64,000 bases of DNA from Streptomyces rimosus (GCF_008704655.1 NZ_CP023688.1:9055001-9119000), one strand, 5' to 3'. Shown: positions 24,057 to 34,400, counted from the first letter of the stretch. Notes: generated by a model not told the origin, from the sequence alone. Program-made: numbers and translations.

Positions 24057-25402
24057 CCTCGGAGACGGAAGGGTCGGGTGGCATGGGAGGTACGGACGCC
24101 GCCGGCGAGGGGCGCGGCGCGGCCGACGCCCCCGGCGAACCGGTGACCCGGCCCGTGGCGCGTACGGGTGCCTTCATGACGGCGATGGTCGTGGACGCCG
24201 TGGGCAGCGGCGTGTGGATCACCTTCTCCCTGCTCTACTTCACCTACGGCCAGGGCATGGCACTGACCACCGCCGGCTCCGCGCTGAGCACGGGAGCGCT
24301 GGCCGCGCTGCTGGCGGGCGGGCTGGCCGTCGGAGTGATCACGGACCGGATGGGGCCGTTCCCGGCCGCGACGCTCAGCTGCGCGCTGCGGGCCGTGGGC
24401 TTCCCCTGTTACCTGCTGGCGGACACCCCGGTGACGGTCGCCGCCATCGCCTTCACCATCAGCTTCGGCGACCGGCTTTACTGGGCGGCACACGCGGGCC
24501 TGGTCGACAGCGTCACCGCCACCCAGCACGCGCAGCGCGGCCTGTTCGCCCTGATGAACTCCCTGCGCAACGTCGGCCTCGGGGTGGGCGCGCTGGCCGT
24601 GGCCCTGGGCGCCTCCTTCCAGGAAGCCGGCGGCGCCACCCTGTGGCACGCCATCCCCCTGGTCAACGCGGCGAGCTTCGCCGTCGCCGGGATGATGTTC
24701 CGCTGGGTGGGGCGGCCCCTGAGGGCGGCACCCGTACCACGCAAGGGCGCGGGAGACCGGCCCTCCTACCGGGGGGTCCTGGCCAACCGCCCCTTCCTCG
24801 CCTTTACCGGCGCCACCTTGTCCATCACCCTCTCCAGCGTCGCCTTCGACTCGATCCTGCCCGTCTACCTCCGCTCACTGGAAATGCCGCTGTGGCTGCC
24901 CCCCGTGGCCTACGTGCTGTCCTGTGTGGCGATCCCGGCGTTCCAGCCACTGGCCCTGTGGCTGGGCCGCAGGTACCGGCCGATGCGGCTGATGGCGCTG
25001 GCCGCCGTGCTCATCGCGGTCTCGCTGGCGTCCCTGGTCCCGCTCGGCCGGTTCGACAAGGCCGGCGCCACGGTCTGGATCGCGCTGACCGTCCTGGTGT
25101 TCAGCCTGGGCGAGGCAGTGTTCGGGGCGGTCGCCATGACCATCGTGCTGTCGTTCGCCACCCGGCAGGACGCCGGGCGCTACAGCGCTCTGTACCAGCT
25201 CGCGTGGGGACTGTCGGGGGCGCTCGGCCCCGGTGTGCACACGCTGCTGCTGTCGGCGTCGGGCAGCGCGCCGTGGACCGTCATGGCGTGCGCGCTGCTC
25301 CTGGGCGCCGCCGTCTATCTCAGGCTCGCGCGGACGACACCGTGCGCGCGGACAGCCGGGCCGCGCGACGGTGATCCGGCCGGCCGGAAGGGACAGCGAT
25401 GA
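24041..25402 (+). CDS. pumL: Major facilitator superfamily exporter
   Basis: A 453-aa integral membrane protein from the GTG at 24041, preceded by GGGGGAGG and overlapping the ligase gene by 16 bp; an ATG at 24083 is possible. About 12 hydrophobic segments are visible, starting AFMTAMVVDAVGSGVWITFSLLYF and LAALLAGGLAVGVITDRMGP (the loop 2-3 MFS motif is GVITDRMG). No periplasmic or second subunit is needed. Positioned between two ligase genes, it most likely exports the finished nucleoside antibiotic and contributes to self-resistance. The next gene starts within its stop (ATGA). Confidence 0.88.
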   Translation: MGDRLTSETEGSGGMGGTDAAGEGRGAADAPGEPVTRPVARTGAFMTAMVVDAVGSGVWITFSLLYFTYGQGMALTTAGSALSTGALAALLAGGLAVGVITDRMGPFPAATLSCALRAVGFPCYLLADTPVTVAAIAFTISFGDRLYWAAHAGLVDSVTATQHAQRGLFALMNSLRNVGLGVGALAVALGASFQEAGGATLWHAIPLVNAASFAVAGMMFRWVGRPLRAAPVPRKGAGDRPSYRGVLANRPFLAFTGATLSITLSSVAFDSILPVYLRSLEMPLWLPPVAYVLSCVAIPAFQPLALWLGRRYRPMRLMALAAVLIAVSLASLVPLGRFDKAGATVWIALTVLVFSLGEAVFGAVAMTIVLSFATRQDAGRYSALYQLAWGLSGALGPGVHTLLLSASGSAPWTVMACALLLGAAVYLRLARTTPCARTAGPRDGDPAGRKGQR

Positions 25403-26832
25403 CCAGCACCACCGGGCGGGCCCCGGGATCACGCCCGCAGGACACCGAGGACACCCCGCTTTCCGGGGCCGACGCGGAGGAGGCCGACCTCCTCGGCACC
25501 GTGAACCAGGCACTGCGGCGCCTGTGGTCCGGTCGCGGCGTGGTACTCCTGCTCGACGACTTCGACCACCGGGCCACTTCGCTCGTCGGCGAACTGCGGG
25601 CGTGCGGCGCACGGGTGGAAGCGGTGCTCTCGCGCACCGGTCCGGGGCCCGGGGCACCTGCCGTCCCCCACAGCCGCCAGTGCCGGGAATCCGGCCCGGA
25701 GATGACCCGGCCCGAGTTCGAGGCATGGCTGCGGAACCCGTCCCAGGAGGTACGGCGGTGGCTGGACGGGCTGGACCCCGAACGGCGCTGGCTGGCACTC
25801 GGCACCCCCCGCACGGGAGTCGCCGAGTTCCTCGGGCGGAAGGTGTACGGGTGGCGGCGCCCCAAATGGGCCGCCGTCGAGGACAAGACCACCATCGACC
25901 GGCTGTGGGACGCCGCCGGAGTGGCCTCGCCGCCCCATGTCGTCGTCGACGTCGAGGCGCTGCGGCGGGCGCCGGAGGAGATCGGGATCGGGAAGATCGC
26001 CGGACCAGCCGGCGTCGTGGCCGCCGCCGACTCCACGCGCGGTCATGTCGGCGATTCGCTGGGACTGCGCTGGGTCCCCGACCCGGACAGGTTCCAGGAG
26101 TCCGTACGTGACCTCGCCGACCGGGCCGACCGGGTACGGATCGCCCGCTTCGCGGACGGCGTGCCGTGCAGCGTGCTCGGTATGGCGCTGCCCGACGGCA
26201 TCGCGGTGTTCGCACCGATCGAGATCGTCACCCTCGGCGACCCGGCCACCGGCAGGCTGCTGTTCTGCGGCTCCTCCACCCACTGGCGGCCGGGTGCGTC
26301 CGCCGAACGCGAGATGCGCGACGCCACGCGGCGCGCGGGCCGGGAACTGGTCCGCACCACCGGTTACCGCGGCATCTTCAGCGTGGACGGGCTGCTGACA
26401 CCCGACGGCTTCACGGCCACCGAACTCAACCCGCGGCACGCCTCCGGCCTCGGTCTGCGGGCCGCGCTGCCGGACTTCCCGGTCTACCTGTTCAACCGGG
26501 CGGTTCAGGAGGAGCTGCCCGGGCTGGAGGGGATCCGCAGCGCCGCGCTCGAACGGGTCGTACGCCGTGCGGTGGCGGCGGCGCCGTCGTATGCGCTGAC
26601 GGTGCCCGTGGCGCGTACCGGCCACGCGGACGGCGCCGCGGACGGCGCCGCGCGGCTCCGGCACGGCGGATCGGTGATCGATTACCGCACGGCGGACGGC
26701 GTCGCGGCGCTGACCGCCATCTCGCCCCCCGCACCGGGCCACCGCGCCGGGCCCGCCTGTGCCGCCCTCGCCGCCCATCTGGGCGACCCCGGACTGCGCT
26801 GTTTCCCGCTGGGGACCGGGGGCGCGGACTGA
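25399..26832 (+). CDS. pumM: ATP-grasp amide ligase, second
   Basis: A 477-aa ATP-grasp protein whose ATG overlaps the exporter TGA. The N-terminal ~150 residues form a pre-ATP-grasp domain (VVLLLDDFDHRATSLVGELRACG). Then come AVEDKTTIDRLWDAAGVASPP, GPAGVVAAADSTRGHVGDSL, RIARFADGVPCSVLGMALPDGIAVFAPIE and the metal site YRGIFSVDGLLTPDGFTATELNPRHASG. This last stretch, with E and N on the final strand, is the most recognisable ATP-grasp element. It is probably the ligase that forms the second amide of pseudouridimycin. It differs strongly from the ligase at 22851, so the two did not arise by recent duplication. Confidence 0.82.
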   Translation: MTSTTGRAPGSRPQDTEDTPLSGADAEEADLLGTVNQALRRLWSGRGVVLLLDDFDHRATSLVGELRACGARVEAVLSRTGPGPGAPAVPHSRQCRESGPEMTRPEFEAWLRNPSQEVRRWLDGLDPERRWLALGTPRTGVAEFLGRKVYGWRRPKWAAVEDKTTIDRLWDAAGVASPPHVVVDVEALRRAPEEIGIGKIAGPAGVVAAADSTRGHVGDSLGLRWVPDPDRFQESVRDLADRADRVRIARFADGVPCSVLGMALPDGIAVFAPIEIVTLGDPATGRLLFCGSSTHWRPGASAEREMRDATRRAGRELVRTTGYRGIFSVDGLLTPDGFTATELNPRHASGLGLRAALPDFPVYLFNRAVQEELPGLEGIRSAALERVVRRAVAAAPSYALTVPVARTGHADGAADGAARLRHGGSVIDYRTADGVAALTAISPPAPGHRAGPACAALAAHLGDPGLRCFPLGTGGAD

Positions 26833-26977
26833 CCCGGCCGTATGGAGAGCGAAGACCACGGCGCACCGGTACCGGAAACCCCGAACACCGGAATGCGCCA
26901 GTAATGAGACGCACGAGCACGGATTGACACGAGCACGGAAGCACCCGCACCGAAGCGCGAACGAAAGGGCGTACACC

Positions 26978-28144
26978 ATGAGCCGGCCGACGAACCTGGT
27001 CAATTCCTGGAACGAATGGGACCCGCTGCGCGAAATCGTCGTCGGAGTCGCCGACAACGCCTGCTTCGAGCCGACCGAGCCCGGTCACCGGCCGCAGCTG
27101 CGTACCCCGGACGGCGGTTCGGCTCCCTTCCCGACCGGACCCAAACCGGCCGAGATGATCGAGCGTGCCAATGAGCAGCTGGACGGCTTGGTGAGGCTGC
27201 TGGAATCGCAGGGCGTCACCGTCCACCGGCCCGTGGCGCCCGACCTGGCGAGCCCGCTGCGCACGCCGGACTTCCAGGTGGAGAACCAGTACTGCGTGGT
27301 GTGCCCCAGGGACGTCATGATCACGCTCGGCAACGAGATCATCGAGGCCACGATGTCCCGCCGCGCCCGCTACTTCGAATACCAGGCGTACCGCAAACTG
27401 GTCTACTCGTACTGGAACAACGACCCCGGCATGGTGTGGACCGTGGCGCCCAAACCGTCGATGGCCGACTCCATGTACCGCCAGGAATTCTGGGAATGGC
27501 CGCTGGAGGAGCGGCACCGCCGGATGCACTCCTCGGAATTCTGCGTCACGCAGGACGAGGTGGTATTCGACGCCGCCGACATCAGCCGGTTCGGCCGCGA
27601 CATCGTCGTACAGGAGTCGATGACCACCAACCGCTCGGGCATCCACTGGCTCAAGCGCCACCTGGAGCCGCGCGGATTCCGGGTTCACCCGGTGCACTTC
27701 CCGCTCGACTTCTTCCCCTCGCACATCGACTGCACCTTCGTGCCGCTGCGGCCGGGTCTGGTGCTGACCAACCCCGAACGGCCGCTGCGCGAGGGCGAGG
27801 AACAGCTGTTCCTGCGCAACGGCTGGGAACTGGTCGACGTGCCCCAGCCGACGTCGACCAACGACGAGATGCCCAAGTACTGCCAGTCCTCGAAGTGGCT
27901 GTCGATGAACGTGCTGAGCATCTCCCCGACGAAGGTGGTGTGCGAGGAGCGGGAGAAGCCGCTGCAGGACCTGCTCGACAAGCTCGGGTTCGAGGTCTTC
28001 CCCGTGCCCTTCCGCGACGTCTTCGAATACGGCGGATCGCTGCACTGCGCCACCTGGGACGTCAACCGGGAGGGAACGGCCGAGGACTACTTCCCCGTCA
28101 ACGACTACCGGCCGCTCGCCGAAGGGCCTCGAATTCTCGGGTGA
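26978..28144 (+). CDS. pumN: Arginine:glycine amidinotransferase
   Basis: A 388-aa amidinotransferase from the ATG at 26978 (CGAAAGGG upstream). The family start NSWNEWDPLREIVVGVADNA, the FDAADISRFGRDIVVQ strand, the catalytic HIDCTFVPLRPG segment (His, Asp) and the nucleophile Cys357 in GGSLHCATWDV are all present. It transfers the amidino group of arginine to an amine. In the pseudouridimycin pathway the acceptor is glycine, giving guanidinoacetate for a ligase. It lies 145 bp after the second ligase gene and is followed by a perfect hairpin terminator. Confidence 0.92.
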   Translation: MSRPTNLVNSWNEWDPLREIVVGVADNACFEPTEPGHRPQLRTPDGGSAPFPTGPKPAEMIERANEQLDGLVRLLESQGVTVHRPVAPDLASPLRTPDFQVENQYCVVCPRDVMITLGNEIIEATMSRRARYFEYQAYRKLVYSYWNNDPGMVWTVAPKPSMADSMYRQEFWEWPLEERHRRMHSSEFCVTQDEVVFDAADISRFGRDIVVQESMTTNRSGIHWLKRHLEPRGFRVHPVHFPLDFFPSHIDCTFVPLRPGLVLTNPERPLREGEEQLFLRNGWELVDVPQPTSTNDEMPKYCQSSKWLSMNVLSISPTKVVCEEREKPLQDLLDKLGFEVFPVPFRDVFEYGGSLHCATWDVNREGTAEDYFPVNDYRPLAEGPRILG

Positions 28145-28209
28145 CGGATGGCCCGCGCGGCTCGGACGGCCCGCACGGCCCGCACGGCCCGCGCGGCCTG
28201 GACGTCGGA

Positions 28210-28241
28210 GAGGCGGAGCCGGACGCACCCGGCTCCGCCTC
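28210..28241. terminator. Perfect 13-bp-stem terminator, end of the nucleoside cluster
   Basis: GAGGCGGAGCCGG pairs perfectly with CCGGCTCCGCCTC across the loop ACGCAC. It lies between the convergent amidinotransferase and nucleotidyltransferase-like genes and can serve both. The preceding 28150-28200 is a short GGCCCGCAC-type repeat tract. Confidence 0.85.
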
Positions 28242-28269
28242 CCGGCGCCCCGCCATCACCGTCCGCCGC

Positions 28270-28896
28270 CTACGGGCGGGCGTACCACCGGTCGAACTCA
28301 TCGGCCGTCGTGGCCCCGCCCTCCAGCACCGCGCGGTAGACCTCGTAACTGGGCACCCGCCCGCCGCCGTCGGGCCGCAGGGCCAGCGCCTGTTTGATCC
28401 GCAGGATGCGCGCCCGATGGGCGTCCGTCAGCCGCGGCGGCAGCGTACGGACATGTGCCAGGTCGGGCTGGCGGTCCGGCTCGTCCACGAACCAGATGTC
28501 CAGGGTCCACTCCCGCCCGGCCTCGGAGCGGCAGTCGACGTTGAGGTACAGCCCGTCCGGATAGCCGGGATCGGTGTTCCAGCGCCCGGTGTCGTCGCGG
28601 AAGCACACCTGCCGCACGCGGTCGTGCACGGCTAATTCGGCCCCGATCCCGGCCACCGCCCGCTTCGTGCGGTCCGTCAGCTCCGGGCAGATCACCGTGA
28701 TGTCGAGATCCGGCACCACCATCAGCCCCAGGGCCGCGCTTCCCACCCGCACGGCCTCCCCTTCCTCCGACAACAGCCGCGCCAGCCCCAGGTCGGCACT
28801 GACCGCATCGGCCTCGGCCTGCAACTCCGCCTGCCGCGCCGCCAGCCGCTCATCGCTCAGCTCCCCGCCACTGCCCACCGACGCGCTCACGCTCAT
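28270..28896 (-). CDS. Nucleotidyltransferase-fold hypothetical protein
   Basis: A 208-aa soluble protein. The segment VRVGSAALGLMVVPDLDITVIC has the GSxxxG ... DxD layout of the Pol-beta nucleotidyltransferase fold, with a possible third acid in WTLDIWFVDEPDRQPDL. The C-terminal part is helical (ARILRIKQALAL ... YEVYRAVLEGGATTADEFDRWY). Such proteins transfer nucleotidyl groups to small molecules, drugs or proteins, but the exact family is not clear to me. It lies just outside the pum terminator and is convergent with pumN, so membership in either cluster is unproven. Confidence 0.7.
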   Translation of the reverse strand: MSVSASVGSGGELSDERLAARQAELQAEADAVSADLGLARLLSEEGEAVRVGSAALGLMVVPDLDITVICPELTDRTKRAVAGIGAELAVHDRVRQVCFRDDTGRWNTDPGYPDGLYLNVDCRSEAGREWTLDIWFVDEPDRQPDLAHVRTLPPRLTDAHRARILRIKQALALRPDGGGRVPSYEVYRAVLEGGATTADEFDRWYARP

Positions 28897-29018
28897 CCGC
28901 TCCTCGCTACCTCAACTGGTGACCTGACCGGTCCGTTCTACAGGAAGCCGACTTCTGCACGAAGCCGAGGCGTTCGGGGAGGGCGGGGGAGAAGTACACA
29001 CGTCGCACATGGTCCGAG

Positions 29019-29036
29019 GGGGCGGTCCGCCGCCCC
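29019..29036 (-). terminator. Hairpin after the P450 gene
   Basis: GGGGCGG and CCGCCCC flank a TCCG loop, 10 bp beyond the P450 stop on the minus strand. The stem is short but fully GC-rich. Confidence 0.6.
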
Positions 29037-29045
29037 ACTACTCGA

Positions 29046-30278
29046 CTACTCGCCCCGCAGGGTGACTGGCAGGCTGGTCACGCCGCTGAGGAGGTTGGAG
29101 TAGTTGCGGCGGGTGTCTCCGCGCAGTTCCACCGAGGCGACGAGGTCGCGCAGTGCGCTGAGCATGGCGGCGATTTCCGCCCGGCCGAGGTAGGCGCCGA
29201 GGCAGAAGTGGGAGCCGTAGCCGAAGGAGAGGTGTTTGTTGGGGGTGCGGTCGAGGCGGAAGCGTTCCGGGGCCTCGAAGACGTCCTCGTCCATGTTGGC
29301 CGAGTCGTTCCACAGCGTGACGATGTCCCCGGCCTTGATCACCTGGCCCTGGGTGCCGACCGGGATGTCTTCCAGGGCCGTGCGGCCGAAGTGCAGGGCG
29401 GGGGTGGTCCAGCGCAGGATCTCGTCGACGGCGGTGGCGATATCGGCCTGGCCGCTTTTGAGGGCCTGCCACTGGTCGGGGTGTTCGATGAGGGCGAGTA
29501 CGCCGCCGGTCATCGACATCCGGCTGGTCTCGTCGCCGCCGATGATCAGGCTGTAGCAGTTGACCACGATCTCGTCCATGGTCAGCGGCTTGCCCTCCAG
29601 GGTGCCGGTGGCCAGCACGCTGATCGCGTCGTCGCCCGGGTTGGCGCGGCGTTCGGCGGCCAGCGTGCCGAAGTAGGCGAGGATGTCGTTGCGTGCCTGC
29701 CAGGCGGCGGCGGGCGACTGGGCGGCGCCGTCGTTGCCGAGGGCCGTCGCGGTCAGCTCCAGCACCTTGGCGCGGTCGGCTTCGGGTACGCCCATCAGGT
29801 CGCAGATCGCGGTGAGCGGGATGTCGGCGGCCACGTCGGCGGCGAAGTCGCATTCCCCGCGGGCGATGGCCTCGGCGACCAGTGCGCGGGTGGACTGGCG
29901 GATGTTGTCCACGACGCCTTCGAGGGCGCGCGGCGAGAACGCCTTGAGCAGAATTTTACGGAGGTCGGAATGCCGGGGCCCGTCGGTGACCGCGGCCATC
30001 ATGCCGGCCGCCGAATCGCCGCCCATCAGCAGCGTGGTGAGCACATTTCCCTTTTCCGAGGTGAACCGTTTGTTGTCCCGGTAGATCTCGGACACATCCG
30101 CGTGCCGGGACACGACCCAGAAACCCGGTGCGCCGCCGGTGGACGGGTGCCAGTGGAACGGCTGTGTGGTGCGCAGATGCCGCCAGACCTCGGACAGGTC
30201 GTATTCGGCGTGGGTGCGCGGATCGGTCAGGTCCAGCGTCGCTATGTCACCCGGATTCAGCATGATGCGGCTGGGCAT
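29046..30278 (-). CDS. Cytochrome P450 adjacent to the NRPS locus
   Basis: A 410-aa P450 from an ATG with CAGGAG upstream. The I-helix is SLIIGGDETSRMSM (acid-alcohol pair intact), the K-helix ExxR is EILRW, and the heme loop is FGYGSHFCLGAYLGRAE with Cys359. The GGDET I-helix and overall pattern resemble P450s that hydroxylate amino acids bound to NRPS carrier proteins (skyllamycin, novobiocin and nikkomycin types). That recollection is approximate. It lies 1.17 kb upstream of NRPS1, divergently oriented. The nucleoside pathway needs no P450, so it more likely tailors the peptide. No ferredoxin gene is visible. Confidence 0.87.
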   Translation of the reverse strand: MPSRIMLNPGDIATLDLTDPRTHAEYDLSEVWRHLRTTQPFHWHPSTGGAPGFWVVSRHADVSEIYRDNKRFTSEKGNVLTTLLMGGDSAAGMMAAVTDGPRHSDLRKILLKAFSPRALEGVVDNIRQSTRALVAEAIARGECDFAADVAADIPLTAICDLMGVPEADRAKVLELTATALGNDGAAQSPAAAWQARNDILAYFGTLAAERRANPGDDAISVLATGTLEGKPLTMDEIVVNCYSLIIGGDETSRMSMTGGVLALIEHPDQWQALKSGQADIATAVDEILRWTTPALHFGRTALEDIPVGTQGQVIKAGDIVTLWNDSANMDEDVFEAPERFRLDRTPNKHLSFGYGSHFCLGAYLGRAEIAAMLSALRDLVASVELRGDTRRNYSNLLSGVTSLPVTLRGE

Positions 30279-31451
30279 GGATTCTCCTGCTCCTCAGGCT
30301 TCTTGGCCGGCGTCGGCGCTCTGGCCGTGGTCGCCGCTGTTCCTCTGCGGCCCCGGCGGTGTACGCCGGCGGCCGGCCACGATCCCCCGTGGCCTGTCGG
30401 TGGGAGTTGCCCAGGCGGCCGCTCCGTTGTTGCACAGTAGCAACTCGCCGCGTATCGGCGGAGGTCACCTTCGGCGTCCCTGGGGACTGCGCTGCCAGGG
30501 TGCGGGCCGACCGGAAAACGAAGACGCCATTCCGGGTGGGGCCGAAGAACCGGGCCCCTTCGGCCGATGCCGCCGCCGTACCCGCCGGGCGGTCGTCGGG
30601 GCCGCCGCGCGGGTACGGACAGGGAAGCGCCGGGTTGCCCGGGAAACCCGGCTGACCAGGGCATACTCCTGTTGCGGCGGCTCAGTTGGGCAGCTGCCCG
30701 GGCGGCGCGGGTATCTCCTTGACGCCTTCGCGGGACTGCTGATTAACTCGCGATGGCTTGATCGACGGACCCGGAGCGGGTCCGGACGGTGTGCACTTTC
30801 GGGGGTTGTGTATCCATGCCACAAGACGTACGACCGGGGCCGTGGCCCAGTCGCGCCCATGAGAACGCGGCAGCGTGCCGCGCGGATTCCGTTCCGCCGC
30901 ACCCACTGCGATCGCCCTGACATTCCGTACGGCTCCGGCGGAGCGCCGGTCCATGGAGACGTGACCGCCCGCGCACGGTTGTGCGTCCCGGTCCTTTCCT
31001 GGATTCATGCATCGGCCGCACCTTGTACGGCAGTTCGTCGAACGGGTAACCGGTGGAGATGTCCTGGGACTGTGCACCCTTGACATGCGTCCCGGGTGTG
31101 TGAGAACACGGCTTCAAAACCCGGCCCGCCCGGATTCCCGTCCTGCTTTTCCCTGCCCCGGACCGACCAGCCGGAGCCCGGAAATACCGGCCTTCTCCCA
31201 AGGGAGCGGGCCGGCGACCCCGGCCGGTCATTCCGGCCCTTTTTCATCCGACTCCATTCGGCGTGCCTTTCCCGCCGGGCGTCAGCGCCCTGCGCCGGGG
31301 CGCCGTACGCGGTGTGCCCGCCGTGCCGCCCGCGGACGGCGTCCACCGACGCCGTCCCTCCGACGCCGCTCACCCGGCCCGGCCGACGACCCGGCCGACG
31401 ACCGACCAGCGCCGCATTGCCCTGTGCGGGGCAGGAAGAAGGAAACAGCTC
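30279..31451. other. 1.17-kb intergenic region between the P450 and NRPS1
   Basis: No frame shows coding bias or a recognisable family; in particular there is no MbtH-like gene. A possible NRPS1 promoter is TTGACA at 31080-31085 with AGAACA 17 bp later (31103-31108), about 350 bp before the ATG. Most of the region 31110-31450 would then be an untranslated leader. Both assignments are tentative. Confidence 0.4.
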
Positions 31452-34400
31452 ATGATCCCGTTGTCCTTTGCGCAGCGCCGGCTGTGGTTCCTGCACAAGC
31501 TGGAGGGGGCGTCGGCGACGTACAACATGCCGTTGACGCTGCGCCTGAAGGGCAAGGTGGACGCGGAGGCGCTGCTCGCGGCCCTGCGGGATGTGACGGC
31601 GCGGCACGAGACGCTGCGCACGGTCTTCCCCGAGGTGGACGGCGAGCCGCGGCAGGTCGTCCTGGACGCCGCCGACGCGGACTTCGCCTGGGAACACCGG
31701 CAGGTTCCGGAGGCGGAGCTGCGCGCGGCACTGGAGCAGGCGGCCCGGCACCCCTTCGACCTGGCCACCGAGGTCCCGGTCCGCGTATGGCTGTACGAGA
31801 CCGGGCCGGAGGACCACGTCCTGTTGCTGTTGCTCCATCACATCGCGGGCGACGGCTGGTCGATGGGCCCGCTGGCCCGTGACGTCGTCGAGGCGTACAC
31901 CGCGCGGACCGAGGAACGCGACCCGGACTGGCCCGAGCTTCCGGTGCAGTACGTGGACTACACGCTGTGGCAGCGGGAACTGCTCGGCGACGAGAGCGAC
32001 CCGGACAGCGTCTTCGCCCAGCAGGTCGCCTACTGGCGCGAGCAGTTGGCCGGCCTGCCCGACCTGGTGAGCTTCCCCACCGACCGCCCGCGCCCGGCGG
32101 TGGCCTCCTACGCGGGTGAGCACCTCGCCTTCGACCTGGACCCCGCGCTGCACCGGCGGCTGGTGGCGCTGGCCCGGCAGTCGAACACGACCGTGTTCAT
32201 GGTGCTCCAGGCCGCGATGGCCGCGCTGCTCACCCGCCTCGGCGGCGGCCACGACATCCCCCTGGGCAGCGGCGTGGCCGGCCGCACCGACGAGGGCCTG
32301 GACGACCTCATCGGCTTCTTCGTCAACACCTTCGTGCTGCGCACCGACACGTCCGGCGACCCCGCCTTCGAGGAGCTGCTCGCCCGCGTACGGCGCACCA
32401 GCCTCGCCGCGTACGAGCACCAGGACGTGCCGTTCGAGCACCTGGTGGAGCGCCTGAACCCGCGGCGCTCCACCGCCCACCACCCGCTGTTCCAGGTCGC
32501 CCTGGTCCTCCAGAACGCACCGAGCGAGGACTTCCGGCTGCCGGGCCTCCAGGTGCAGGCCGAGGTGGTGAGCGCCGGCACCTCGCGCTTCGACATGCTC
32601 ATCTCCCTCACCGAGGGGCACGACGCGGCCGACGGTCCGACGGGCATCGAGACGGTCGTCGAGTACGCCACGGAGCTGTTCGACCGCGCGACGGTCGAGG
32701 GCCTGCTGGCCCGCTGGGTGCGGGTGCTGGAGCAGGTGACGGCCGATCCTTCGCTGAGCGTCGGGCAGCTGGAGCTGCTGTCGGACACCGAGCGCGACCA
32801 GGTGGTGTCCGGCTGGAACGCGACGGCCGCCGACGTGCCCGGCACCACCCTCGCCGGGTTCGTCGCCGGGCACGCGCGCCGCACCCCGGAGGCTGTCGCG
32901 GTGGTGTACGGCGCCGAGACCCTGTCGTACGGGGAGCTGGACGCGCGGGCGAACCGGCTGGCGCACTGGCTGACCGGCCAGGGCGTGGGCCCGGAGAAGC
33001 TGGTGGGGGTGGAACTGCCGCGCTCGGTGGAGATGGTCGTGGCCGTCCTCGCCGTCCAGAAGGCCGGTGGCGCGTACGTCCCGGTCGACCCCGACTACCC
33101 GCGTGAGCGGCGGGAGTTCATCCTCGCCGACGCGGCGCCGGTGCTGGTCCTGGACGAGGCGGCGCTGCGCCGGGACCTGTCCGGCTATCCGGAGGACGCC
33201 CCCGGGATCGACGTCGACACGGCGCACCCGGCATACGTCATCTACACCTCCGGCTCCACCGGGCGCCCCAAGGGCGTCGTGGTCTCCCACCAGGGCGTCG
33301 CGAGCCTCGCGTACGCGCAGGCCCGGCGGCTGGGAGTCTCGGCGGAGAGCCGGGTGCTCCAGTTCGCGTCGCCGAGTTTCGACGCGGCGTGGTGGGAGCT
33401 GGTGATGGCCTTCTCGTCGGGTGCCACGCTGGTGGTGCCGGAGGAAGGGCGACTGGTCGGCGAGGCGTTGCGTGAGGTGCTGGCCGAGCAGCGGATCTCT
33501 CACGCGACCCTTCCGCCGTCCGTACTGGGGGCGCTTCCGGCCGGGGCCGAGTCCGGACTGCCGGAGTTGCGGGCGGTGGCGCTGGCGGGTGAGGCGGTGC
33601 CGCCTGAGCTGGTGGCCCGGTGGACGGTGGACGGGCGCGTGGTCGTCAACGCGTATGGCCCGACGGAGTCCACGGTGTGCGTCTCGATGAGCGACACGAC
33701 CGAGGAACTGGTTGCGCCGATCGGGCGTCCGGTCACCAACACGCGTGCGTATGTGCTGGATGCGGCGCTGCGGCCGGTGCCGGTGGGGGTGGCCGGTGAG
33801 CTGTACGTCTCCGGTGCGGGGCTGGCCCGTGGTTACGCGGGCCGGGCCGGGCTGACGGCGGAGCGGTTCGTGGCGTCGCCGTTCGAGCCCGGGGTGCGCA
33901 TGTACCGGACCGGTGACCTGGCGCGGTGGCGCGCCGACGGGCAGCTGGAGTACCTGGGCCGCGCCGACGAGCAGGTCAAGCTTCGCGGCTTCCGTATCGA
34001 GCCGGGGGAGATCGAGTCCGCCCTGACCGCCTCCGAGGGCGTACGGCAGGCCGCCGTCATCGCGCGGGAGGACGTCCCCGGTGACCAGCGCCTGGCCGCG
34101 TACGTGGTGCCCGACCTCGACGCGGCGATGCGGGCCGGCGCGGAGTCGGACGGGGACGCGCAGGTCGAGGAGTGGCGGGAGATCTACGACTCGGTATACG
34201 CCGAGACGGGCACGAAGGGCATCGCCTTCGGTGAGGATTTCTCCGGCTGGGACAGCTCGTACACCGGTGAGCCGATCCCGCTGGACGAGATGCGGGCCTG
34301 GCGGGACGCGATCGTGGAGCGGGTGCGCGGCTTCGGTGGCCGCCGGGTGCTGGAGGTCGGTGTGGGTGCCGGTCTGCTGATGGCCCACCTCGCGCGGGAC

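Noticed and set aside
28150..28200. GGCCCGCAC-type short repeats, considered as a CRISPR or minisatellite
   Set aside because: Only a few imperfect 9-bp units without spacers; simple GC-rich tract before the terminator.
31263..31451. Upstream extension of the NRPS1 frame
   Set aside because: Arg/Pro-rich non-NRPS sequence; the ATG at 31452 with a good ribosome site starts exactly at the C domain.
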